Below are positions 1 to 6,060 of a stretch of 6,201 nucleotides of DNA, in pieces. Position numbers and translations under genes: made by a program. The stretch comes from SCRT01 sp036379455 (GTDB taxonomy: Bacteria > Pseudomonadota > Gammaproteobacteria > Nevskiales > Nevskiaceae): positions 1-6,201 of the forward strand of contig DASVGQ010000034.1 in the NCBI GenBank assembly GCA_036379455.1, written 5' to 3'. Below the pieces are notes generated by a model that had not been told where the DNA came from, ran no database searches, and saw only the letters and a program-made list of their open reading frames with translations. The stretch's first letter is position 1. Each line of letters starts with the position of its first letter.

Positions 1-375
1 GCCGGCAACCGGCTGATCCAGCGCACGGGCGACGGCAAGTCCCAGCCACTCGCAGGCGATGACCAGCCGGGGCTGGCGATCGTCGAGCGCACTTTCGACG
101 CCCTGTTCACGCTCGACGTGAGCCAGCTTGCGCAGCGCTTCCGGATGTACGCGCTGCCCGCGCAGGCCGCAGGCGGGAAGGACTGGACGCTCGGTCTCGT
201 GCCGCAGGACGCGGCGCTCGCCGAACACCTGCGCGCGGTGGTCATCTCCGGCGCGCAGCACGTACAGAGGGTGACGTTGTACCAGGGTGCCGGCGACCGT
301 ACCGAGATCCACTTCGACGACGTCACGGTGGCTCGCGCGCTCAGTCCGCAGCAGAAGGCGCTGTTTGCCCCCTGA
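1..375 (+). CDS. LolA-like outer membrane lipoprotein carrier family protein, partial (5' end missing)
   Basis: The reading frame is open from base 1 to the TGA at 373-375 and gives 124 residues. The start codon, signal peptide and N-terminal strands lie upstream of the window. The C-terminal part has the LolA-fold pattern: a W-x-L-x-L-x-P strand (DWTLGLVPQD), an amphipathic helix, a V-V-I-S-G strand, then alternating strands ending in GDRTEIHFDDV and a terminal LSPQQKALF helix. LolA proteins are periplasmic carriers with a hydrophobic cavity that ferry lipoproteins from the inner to the outer membrane. Paralogues inside aryl polyene clusters are thought to carry the pigment lipid instead. 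The MMPL exporter gene starts 16 nt downstream, which supports that pathway-specific role over housekeeping LolA. A GTG at 118 could be misread as the start, but the fold continues upstream of it in frame. The family call is fairly secure; the cargo is inferred. Confidence 0.8.
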   Translation, partial: AGNRLIQRTGDGKSQPLAGDDQPGLAIVERTFDALFTLDVSQLAQRFRMYALPAQAAGGKDWTLGLVPQDAALAEHLRAVVISGAQHVQRVTLYQGAGDRTEIHFDDVTVARALSPQQKALFAP

Positions 376-391
376 TGTCCGGCGGGCATCG

Positions 392-2770
392 ATGAAGGAT
401 CTGACCGCGCCGGTTGCGGTGCGGCGCCGCTTTCTCGCGTGGACGCTGCTGGTGGTCGCGCTGTTGGCGGGTTTCGCGGTGGTGGTGCTGCCGCGCGTGC
501 ACATCGAGACCGACATCCTGGCGCTGCTGCCGGCGGACCGCGGCGACCCCGCGGTGGATCGTGCCCTGGCGCGCTTCACCGACCAGCTCGGCAACCGGGT
601 GGTGTTCCTCGTGGGATCCACGGACTTTTCCCGCGCGCGAGCCGGGGCGCGCGCTCTGGCCGAGCGGCTCCAGGCCTCGAAGGCGTTTGCGCACGTGCGC
701 TGGACGGTCGACGCCGGCTGGCTCGCGCAGGCCCGCGGCGTGTACGGCCCGTATCGCGACGGGTTGCTGTCCAACCAGGCGCGGAGCTGGCTGACGCAGG
801 GGGATTCCGCGGCCCTGCTCGCGCATGCCCGCCAGGCGCTCTACACGCCGGCCGTGCTGGCGCGCCGCAGCAGCCCAGCCAGCGATCCGCTCGACCTGTT
901 CGGCGGCTTCCTCGTGCAGACGACGCCTGCCGTAGCCGCGGACGTGGATCTGCGCGACGGCGTGTTGACCGTCGCCCGGGGACCGACACACTACGTGCTG
1001 GTCGACGCGCGGTTGCTGGGCAACGCCTTTTCCTCCGGCGAGGGCGATCGCGTCGCGCCGGCGATCGCCGCCGCGCTGGCGCAGGCCCACGCCGCGGGCC
1101 TGCAGGTCATCGCGTCGGGCGTAGTCCTGCACGCCATCGCCGCGGCGAACGAGGCGCGCAGTCAGGTGCTGCGCTTCGGCATTGTCCAGGCCCTGGGCCT
1201 GCTACTGCTGCTGTGGTGGGCGTTCCGCACCTGGCGCGTGCCGCTGCTGGCGGTCGTCACGCTGGGGGTAGCCTTCCTCGCGGCCTTCGTCGCGGTGGAT
1301 CTGGCCTTCGGGCGGATCCACGTGCTGACGCTGGTGTTCGGCTGCAACCTTGCCGGCGTCGCCATCGACTACTGCATGTACTTCTGCGCTGACCAGTTCC
1401 GTGCGCCCGGCCGCTGGCGCCCGGTGGATGCGCTCGCCTCGGTCGGCGGGGCGATCACCGTGGGCATGGTCGTCAGCGTGCTGAGCTACGCGGTGCTGGC
1501 GACCACGCCGTTCCCCGGCCTGCAGCAGATGGCGCTGTTCTGTGGCGCCGGGCTGATCGTCGCATGGGCCTGCGTGCTGTGCTGGTACCCACAGGGCCTG
1601 CGGCCGGCGCCGGAGCGCGTCGCGGGACGCCACGCGTTGCGCTTCGAGCGGCTGGACGGTCGCGTGAGTGCTGCGCTGGGCAGCGCGCCGCACGGCTTGT
1701 GGTGGATCGTCGTCATAGCCGTGGTCGCGCTCACGGGGTTGGGGCTGCAGCGCCTGCATTTCCAGGACGACATTCGTGTCCTGCAGGACGCGCCGCCTCG
1801 CCTCGTGCAGCAGGATCAGGAAGTGGCCCAGCTGCTGGGCGGAGGCATGGACCGGCGCTTCCTGCTGGTCCGCGGCGCGGATCCCGAGCAGGTACTGGAA
1901 CGCAGCGAGGCGCTGGACACACGGCTGCGCGCGCTGCGTCGCGCCGGCGCCATCGGTGGCTTCATGTCGGTGACGCAGGCGCTGCCTTCGGAGCGGCGGC
2001 AGGCTGACAACCGCCGGCTGCTCGCCGCCGAGGTCTACGACGGGGAGCAGGGCTTGATGGCGCGCTTCATGCGCTCGCTCGGCTTCGATGCGTCAGCTGT
2101 CCGCGAGCGCCTCGCGCAGTTCAACCCGAAAGCCGCGCCGCTGACGCTCGCGGAGTGGCTGCCGACCGTGGCGGCCGAACCCTACCGCCATCTGTGGCTG
2201 GGATCGATCGGTGCCGACACGAGCGCCGCGATCACCACGCTGCAGGATGTACACAATGCCGCGGCGCTGCCGGGCGCCGCCGCGGGTCTGCCCGGCGTGC
2301 GGCTGCTGGATCCGGTCCACAGCGTCTCCCATGTGCTCGGCGTCTACCGGGTGCGTGCGCTGTGGTTGACGGCACTAGCCGGGCTGCTGTCCGCGGTGCT
2401 GCTGGCGGTTTACTTCCGCCGCCGGAAGGACTGGGATCTGGCGGTGGTCCCTGCACTTTCGCTGGCCGTGACGCTGGCGCTGTTCGGCTGGTTCGGGCTG
2501 CCGGTCAACCTGTTCAACGTCGTCGCGCTGCTGCTGGTGCTGGGGCTGGCGGTAGACTATGCCCTGTTCACCCAGCGGGGCCGCGCGCACGGCTACTCGA
2601 TGCTGCTGCCGGTCTCGCTGGCGGCGGCGACGACGCTCCTGGCCTTCGGCCTGCTGGCGCTGAGCTCCACGCCCTTCGTCCGCAGCCTCGGCCTGACGGT
2701 GCTGGTCGGCGTACTGGTGTCGTGGTCGGCCTGTCTGGTGGTGGGAAAGCGCGGCAGCGCGCGGAGGTGA
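392..2770 (+). CDS. MMPL/RND-type predicted exporter (COG4258-like)
   Basis: The protein has 792 residues from the ATG at 392, which follows a weak GGCGGG site. The frame is open back to 287, but that extension is Arg-rich and overlaps the LolA-like gene, so it was not used. The topology is a duplicated RND half. The first half has TM1 at about 14-33, a large periplasmic domain at about 34-258, then five TMs (260-277, 283-305, 308-331, 348-370, 376-398). The second half has TM7 at about 435-453, a periplasmic domain, and TMs at about 656-675, 682-705, 709-726, 737-757 and 765-786. Matching motifs GVAIDY (322-327) and GLAVDY (718-723) lie in equivalent helices; Asp326 and Asp722 are candidates for proton relay, by analogy with RND pumps. 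ETDILALLP after TM1 and FQDDIRVLQDAP after TM7 also mark the repeat. It is probably an inner-membrane proton-driven transporter handing a pigment lipid to the adjacent LolA-like carrier. The family is clear; the substrate is inferred from context. Confidence 0.88.
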   Translation: MKDLTAPVAVRRRFLAWTLLVVALLAGFAVVVLPRVHIETDILALLPADRGDPAVDRALARFTDQLGNRVVFLVGSTDFSRARAGARALAERLQASKAFAHVRWTVDAGWLAQARGVYGPYRDGLLSNQARSWLTQGDSAALLAHARQALYTPAVLARRSSPASDPLDLFGGFLVQTTPAVAADVDLRDGVLTVARGPTHYVLVDARLLGNAFSSGEGDRVAPAIAAALAQAHAAGLQVIASGVVLHAIAAANEARSQVLRFGIVQALGLLLLLWWAFRTWRVPLLAVVTLGVAFLAAFVAVDLAFGRIHVLTLVFGCNLAGVAIDYCMYFCADQFRAPGRWRPVDALASVGGAITVGMVVSVLSYAVLATTPFPGLQQMALFCGAGLIVAWACVLCWYPQGLRPAPERVAGRHALRFERLDGRVSAALGSAPHGLWWIVVIAVVALTGLGLQRLHFQDDIRVLQDAPPRLVQQDQEVAQLLGGGMDRRFLLVRGADPEQVLERSEALDTRLRALRRAGAIGGFMSVTQALPSERRQADNRRLLAAEVYDGEQGLMARFMRSLGFDASAVRERLAQFNPKAAPLTLAEWLPTVAAEPYRHLWLGSIGADTSAAITTLQDVHNAAALPGAAAGLPGVRLLDPVHSVSHVLGVYRVRALWLTALAGLLSAVLLAVYFRRRKDWDLAVVPALSLAVTLALFGWFGLPVNLFNVVALLLVLGLAVDYALFTQRGRAHGYSMLLPVSLAAATTLLAFGLLALSSTPFVRSLGLTVLVGVLVSWSACLVVGKRGSARR
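2763..2770 (+). promoter_or_regulatory. Strong Shine-Dalgarno within the exporter stop region
   Basis: GGAGGTGA is a full-length match to the 16S anti-Shine-Dalgarno. It overlaps the exporter's last codons and its TGA stop. The ATG of the flavoprotein follows one base after that stop. Ribosomes ending the exporter therefore sit on the next gene's binding site, which suggests translational coupling and supports the start at 2772. Confidence 0.7.
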
Positions 2771-2771
2771 G

Positions 2772-4028
2772 ATGGAAGAACTCGGAGCCGTGGATGTCGC
2801 CGTCATCGGCGCCGGCCCGGCGGGCGCGGTGGCCGCCGCGCTCGCGCGTCGCAAGGGCTTGTCGGTGAGGGTGCTCGAACGCGGCCATTTCCCGCGCTTC
2901 CAGATCGGCGAGAGCCTGCTCGCGCAGTGCCTGTGCGTGCTCGATGACGCCGGCATAATGGAGGCATTGTCGAGAGCGGGCTTCCAGCGCAAGAACGGCG
3001 CGCAGGTGGTGCGCTCCGGGCGCAGCACGGATTTCCTGTTCAGCGACAAGTACAGCGAGGGCTTCGACTACGCCTTCGACGTGCAGCGCGCGACCTTCGA
3101 CCAGGTGCTGGCGCAGGAGGCGGCGCGACAGGGTGCAGAGGTCGTGTTCGGCCAGCAGATCGTCGGCGTGGAATTTGTCGGGACGCAGGTTTCGCTGCGC
3201 AGCCGGGACGAGGCGGGGCGCGAATACCGCCAGCGCGCGCGCTTCCTGCTCGATGCCAGCGGCTTCGGCCGCGTGCTGCCAAGGCTGCTGGGCCTCGGCA
3301 AGCCCTCGGATTACCCGGTGCGCGTCGCGGTCTTCACGCACGTCGAGCATCGCATCGACGATCCCGCGTTCCGGCACGACCGCGTGCGCATCACCATCCA
3401 TCCCGACGACAACCAGGTGTCGTACTGGCTGATCCCCTTTTCCGACGGCACCGCCTCGGTCGGGGTGGTGGCGCCGGACGCCGTGTTCCCGCGCGAGCGG
3501 CAGGACGCGGACGCGTGGCTGTGGAAGACGATCCGCGAGGATCCGGACATGGGCCGCATGCTGCGCAACGCGCGGCAGCTGTGGCCGGCGCGCGCCCTGC
3601 GGGGCTATTCCAGCGCCGTCACGAAAAGCTGCGGCGAGCGTTTCGCGCTGCTTGGCAACGCCGCGGGCTTCCTCGATCCGGTGTTTTCCTCGGGCGTCAC
3701 GCTGGCCGTGAACTCCGCGAAACTCGCCGTTGACGCGATGGCGCGCGAGCTGGCGGGCGAGCAGGTCGACTGGCAGCAGGACTTCGTTGCGCCCATGGCC
3801 CTCGGCACCAGCACCTGCAGTGACCTGGTGGAAAGCTGGTACTCGGGAGATCTGCAGGACATCTTGCTCAGCGACGAGAAGCCCGAGCGCATCTACCGGA
3901 TGCTGTGCGGCGTGCTCGGCGGCTACGTCTGGGACCGGGACAACGCCTACGTGGGCAACGGCGGCCGGCGCCTGCGCGCGATGGCGGAGATGGTCCGCAG
4001 CCGGCGCGCCGAGCGGGCGGTGAACTGA
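2772..4028 (+). CDS. FAD-dependent oxidoreductase, flavin halogenase / geranylgeranyl reductase-like
   Basis: The protein has 418 residues and starts one base after the exporter stop, behind a near-perfect ribosome binding site. The N-terminal Rossmann motif GAGPAG (13-18) with Glu36 closing the second strand binds FAD. PRFQIGESL (41-49) is typical of the flavin-dependent halogenase/reductase group. QRATFDQVL (105-113) and the DASG stretch (161-164) are further p-hydroxybenzoate hydroxylase-fold signatures. GNAAGFLDPVFSSGV (295-309) corresponds to the usual GD-x-A...DP-x-x-S-x-G flavin-phosphate motif, with Asn296 where Asp is usual. A lysine at 74 in GFQRKNGA sits about where halogenases keep their catalytic lysine. 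The WxWxIP halogenase signature reads S-Y-W-L-I-P (217-222), so its first Trp is missing. Homologues annotated as tryptophan halogenase or dehydrogenase are regular members of aryl polyene and xanthomonadin clusters. The fold and FAD use are secure; halogenation versus dehydrogenation or hydroxylation of the polyene is unresolved. Confidence 0.87.
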   Translation: MEELGAVDVAVIGAGPAGAVAAALARRKGLSVRVLERGHFPRFQIGESLLAQCLCVLDDAGIMEALSRAGFQRKNGAQVVRSGRSTDFLFSDKYSEGFDYAFDVQRATFDQVLAQEAARQGAEVVFGQQIVGVEFVGTQVSLRSRDEAGREYRQRARFLLDASGFGRVLPRLLGLGKPSDYPVRVAVFTHVEHRIDDPAFRHDRVRITIHPDDNQVSYWLIPFSDGTASVGVVAPDAVFPRERQDADAWLWKTIREDPDMGRMLRNARQLWPARALRGYSSAVTKSCGERFALLGNAAGFLDPVFSSGVTLAVNSAKLAVDAMARELAGEQVDWQQDFVAPMALGTSTCSDLVESWYSGDLQDILLSDEKPERIYRMLCGVLGGYVWDRDNAYVGNGGRRLRAMAEMVRSRRAERAVN

Positions 4029-4588
4029 TCCACCGGCGGCTGCCGTGGTGGCTCGCGGTCACCGTGCTGGGCGGCTGCGCGGCTTTGCCGATGTCGCGGC
4101 CGCCCGAGCTGCCGCTGGTGCCCCAGAGCGCGTGGACCACCACGCGCGACGTGACGCAGGTGCTGCGGGTCAGCCACGGAAGCCGCGAGTTGACTATGCA
4201 GGTGGCTTTGAGCCTGCGTCCGGAGGGCGACGTGCTGGTCGCGCTCGGCCCCTTCGGTCAACGCGTGTTCACGCTGCGCTACGACGCGGCGGGGGTGCAT
4301 GCGCAGACCAGCCCCTACGTTCCTCAGCAGCTTCCCCCGCGCCGGGTCTGGGCAGACGTGCAGCTCGCGCTGTGGCCGCTGGACGTCTGGCGGCATGCGC
4401 TTGCCGGCGGCGGCTGGCGGCTGGAGGTGCCGCGGCCCGGGGTTCGTCAGCTGTTCCACGGCCGCAGGCTCGTGACCGAGATCCGCTACGACGACGGATC
4501 GGACGGCTGGACGGGAAGCTTCAGCCTTTCCGACTTCGCGTATGGATACACCTTGCAGGTCCGCAATGAGCGACCGGCCCATGGTTGA
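4025..4588 (+). CDS. DUF3261 family outer membrane lipoprotein (probable CTG start)
   Basis: The protein has 187 residues when started at the CTG at 4025, which overlaps the flavoprotein's TGA (4026-4028). This start gives a compact lipoprotein signal peptide: HRR at 3-5, a hydrophobic run PWWLAVTVL, and a lipobox LGGC with Cys18. Ala at +2 argues for the outer membrane. The frame contains no ATG, GTG or TTG between a GTG at 3905 and the signal peptide; starting at 3905 would add 40 Arg/Gly-rich residues unlike any signal sequence. The mature part matches my memory of DUF3261: WADVQLALWPLDVWR in the middle, then RQLFHGRRLVTEIRYDD, and a C-terminal YGYTLQV. The family is of unknown biochemistry but recurs in aryl polyene clusters next to the exporter and flavoprotein, so a role in outer-membrane placement of the product is plausible. 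Its 3' end overlaps the next gene by 23 nt. The gene is fairly secure; the exact start is not. Confidence 0.78.
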   Translation: MIHRRLPWWLAVTVLGGCAALPMSRPPELPLVPQSAWTTTRDVTQVLRVSHGSRELTMQVALSLRPEGDVLVALGPFGQRVFTLRYDAAGVHAQTSPYVPQQLPPRRVWADVQLALWPLDVWRHALAGGGWRLEVPRPGVRQLFHGRRLVTEIRYDDGSDGWTGSFSLSDFAYGYTLQVRNERPAHG

Positions 4589-5315
4589 GTCGCGTCGCTG
4601 GGTGCTGGTGACCGGCTCGAGTCGCGGGATCGGTCGCGCCTGCGCGTTGGCGCTGGCGGCGGACGGTTTCGGCGTCGTGGTGCACGGCCGGTCGGATTCG
4701 GCATCGTTGCGCGCGGTCCGGACGCTCATCGCCGACCGCGGCGGCGCTGCGCGAACGCTGGCCTTCGACGTGGCGGATCGCGCCGCGTGTGCTACGGCGC
4801 TGGCGGGCGATATCGCGGAACACGATGCGTACTTCGGCGTCGTGTGCAATGCCGGGATCACGGCCGACTCGGTGTTTCCGGCGATGACTGGCGCTGCGTG
4901 GGACGCCGTATTGCGCGCCGATCTGGACAGCTTCTACAACGTCGTACGGCCTTTGATCATGCCCATGATCCGCGCGCGCCGCGGCGGACGGATCGTGGCA
5001 ATGACCTCCGCCGCCGGGCAGATCGGCAACCGCGGGCAGGTGAACTACAGCGCGGCGAAGGCCGGGTTGATCGGCGCCGTCAAGGCGCTCGCGGTGGAGC
5101 TGGCGAGCCGCAGGATCACCGTCAACGCGGTGGCGCCGGGTCTCATCGCGACCGACATGACCGCCGCGCTGCCGGACGCCGAGCTGCACCGATGGATTCC
5201 CGCTGGGCGCAGCGGAACCCCCGAGGAGGTCGCGGCGCTGGTGGCCTTCCTGTGCTCGACGCAGGCCGTCTACATTACGCGGCAGGTCATCGGCGTGAAC
5301 GGCGGCCTGTGCTGA
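4566..5315 (+). CDS. fabG: 3-oxoacyl-ACP reductase, FabG-type SDR ketoreductase
   Basis: The protein has 249 residues, the usual FabG length, from the ATG at 4566, which has AGGT five bases upstream. An ATG at 4581 is an alternative start; one at 4542 lacks support. It is a classical short-chain dehydrogenase: cofactor loop TGSSRGIG (16-23), FDV at 67-69, NAG at 95-97, and catalytic Ser148, Tyr161 and Lys165 within SAAGQIGNRGQVNYSAAKAG. Arg42 after the second strand fits NADPH preference. The C-terminal APGLIATDM and VIGVNGGLC segments are FabG-like. Asp119 occupies the place of the tetrad Asn (ADL rather than TNL). FabG enzymes reduce beta-ketoacyl-ACP to the 3-hydroxyacyl form. In aryl polyene systems a dedicated ketoreductase (ApeQ in the characterised case) does this in each round of polyene extension. 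Overlap with the lipoprotein gene places it in the same operon, so I favour the pathway role over housekeeping fatty acid synthesis, without proof. Confidence 0.88.
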   Translation: MSDRPMVESRRWVLVTGSSRGIGRACALALAADGFGVVVHGRSDSASLRAVRTLIADRGGAARTLAFDVADRAACATALAGDIAEHDAYFGVVCNAGITADSVFPAMTGAAWDAVLRADLDSFYNVVRPLIMPMIRARRGGRIVAMTSAAGQIGNRGQVNYSAAKAGLIGAVKALAVELASRRITVNAVAPGLIATDMTAALPDAELHRWIPAGRSGTPEEVAALVAFLCSTQAVYITRQVIGVNGGLC

Positions 5316-5332
5316 CACAGCCACAGCACGCA

Positions 5333-5370
5333 AGCTGGCCTCGCCGCGCGCCCGGCCGGCGTGGCCAACT
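5333..5370 (+). terminator. Imperfect GC-rich hairpin after the fabG-type gene, possible terminator or 3' end stabiliser
   Basis: Bases 5333-5346 (AGCTGGCCTCGCCG) can pair with 5357-5370 (CGGCGTGGCCAACT): 12 of 14 positions pair, with a T/T mismatch (5341/5362) and a C/A mismatch (5335/5368), around a 10-base loop. It begins 17 nt after the fabG stop and precedes a gene that has its own binding site and a possible promoter. No T-run follows, so it is not a classical intrinsic terminator. It may act as a Rho-assisted terminator or an mRNA 3' end stabiliser. In DNA this GC-rich a chance hairpin is possible. Confidence 0.4.
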
Positions 5371-5384
5371 GGCGACGCCCGTAT

Positions 5385-5399
5385 CCGCTGCGGTATAAC
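5385..5399 (+). promoter_or_regulatory. Candidate -10 element with adjacent small dyad upstream of the flavin reductase gene
   Basis: TATAAC at 5394-5399 is a good sigma-70 -10 match and one of very few AT-rich spots in the gap. The region where a -35 should lie (about 5370-5376, TGGCGAC) matches TTGACA poorly, which would imply an activator or an alternative promoter type. CCGC-T-GCGG (5385-5393) abuts the -10 element and could be a short operator, but four-base arms are weak evidence. The ATG of the flavin reductase lies 54 nt downstream, a reasonable leader length. Confidence 0.28.
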
Positions 5400-5439
5400 G
5401 AGCCGGGCCCGAGATCACGCGGAGTGCGCGGCAATGGCA

Positions 5440-5447
5440 GGGGAGGG
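5440..5447 (+). promoter_or_regulatory. Ribosome binding site of the flavin reductase gene
   Basis: GGGGAGGG contains a GGAGG core at 5442-5446, six bases before the ATG at 5453. It is a strong site with good spacing and fixes that start even though the first 20 or so residues lie outside the conserved domain. Confidence 0.65.
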
Positions 5448-5452
5448 CAGGC

Positions 5453-5998
5453 ATGACCGACGCGCCGGCCGCTGAAGCGGCGAATCCGGAATCGTCGCGG
5501 GGTTGCGTGAGGACGCAGCTCGATCGCGCGCGTTTCCGGGCGGCGCTCAGCCGCTTCCCTACGGGCGTGAGCATCGTCACCTTCGACGGTCCCGAGCAGC
5601 GCCATGGCATGACGGCCAATTCCTTCACCGCCGTGTCGATCGACCCACCGCTGGTGCTGGTGTGCGTGGCGCGCAACGCCACGACGCACGATCTGATGCG
5701 CGACCGGCCGTTCACGGTGAACATCCTCGGCGCGGAGGAGGAACGCCTCGCGCTGCACTTTGCCGGGCGACCGAGCGTGAAACCGGAATGGATCGAGGAT
5801 CCGGTGGCGCCGCGGCTCGCCGGTTGCCTCGCGTGGTTCGCGTGCGCGCCGTGGGCCGCCTACGACGGCGGCGACCACACGCTCTACGTCGGCAAGGTGA
5901 TGGGTTTCGACTATCGCGGCGGCGATGCGCTGGGTTTCGTGAACTCGCGCTTCACGGTGATTTCCGAAGCCTCGCTGGGCGTGGAATTTCTTTTGTAG
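5453..5998 (+). CDS. Flavin reductase family protein (HpaC/DIM6-NTAB type), small component of a two-component monooxygenase
   Basis: The protein has 181 residues. After an Ala/Glu-rich leader of about 20 residues, the flavin reductase domain shows its usual order: FRAALSRFPTGVSIVT (28-43), GMTANSFTAVSIDPPLVLVCV (52-72, the flavin-binding segment), FTVNIL (87-92), and the GDH motif in YDGGDHTLYVGKV (137-149) involved in NAD(P)H/flavin handling in this family. Such enzymes reduce free FMN or FAD with NAD(P)H and release the reduced flavin to a partner oxygenase. The partner is evidently the HpaB-type gene that starts 62 nt after this stop. The gene is separated from the pigment operon by 137 nt holding a hairpin and a possible promoter, so it probably begins a new transcription unit. 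Whether it also supplies reduced flavin to the halogenase-like protein upstream is an open inference. The family is secure; the pathway is unknown. Confidence 0.9.
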   Translation: MTDAPAAEAANPESSRGCVRTQLDRARFRAALSRFPTGVSIVTFDGPEQRHGMTANSFTAVSIDPPLVLVCVARNATTHDLMRDRPFTVNILGAEEERLALHFAGRPSVKPEWIEDPVAPRLAGCLAWFACAPWAAYDGGDHTLYVGKVMGFDYRGGDALGFVNSRFTVISEASLGVEFLL

Positions 5999-6047
5999 AG
6001 ATTGGGTGAGCAGGGCGGGTTTTTGGCACACGGTTTGGCTAAGGACT

Positions 6048-6054
6048 GAGGAGG
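6048..6054 (+). promoter_or_regulatory. Ribosome binding site of the HpaB-type gene
   Basis: GAGGAGG lies six bases before the ATG at 6061. It is the strongest simple binding site for this half of the window and defines the start of the truncated oxygenase gene. It suggests the oxygenase is made in quantity relative to its reductase. Confidence 0.7.
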
Positions 6055-6060
6055 CAATAC

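Noticed and set aside
287..391. Upstream extension of the exporter reading frame to 287
   Set aside because: It would add 35 Arg/Ser-rich residues ahead of a normal N-terminus with TM1, and overlap the LolA-like gene by 89 nt.
341..1132. Long minus-strand open frame of 263 codons opposite the exporter gene
   Set aside because: It is Arg/Gln/His-rich low-complexity sequence with no recognisable domain, typical of an antisense shadow in GC-rich DNA; the opposite strand encodes a well-supported membrane protein.
2568..3401. Minus-strand open frame of 277 codons spanning the exporter/flavoprotein junction
   Set aside because: It crosses the junction of two clearly real genes on the other strand and its translation has no domain-like pattern.
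3905..4024. GTG at 3905 as start of the DUF3261 gene
   Set aside because: It would add 40 Arg/Gly/Pro-rich residues before the lipoprotein signal peptide, destroying its N-terminal position, and overlap the flavoprotein gene by 124 nt.
3947..4861. Minus-strand open frame of 304 codons opposite the flavoprotein, lipoprotein and ketoreductase genes
   Set aside because: It overlaps three supported genes and has a biased, domain-free composition; it is explained by GC-rich codon usage on the + strand.
6018..6039. Near-direct repeat GGTTTTTGGC / GGTTTGGC in the gap before the HpaB-type gene, with a short T-run
   Set aside because: The copies are short and unequal, and no stem precedes the T-run, so neither a terminator nor a regulator site can be supported.
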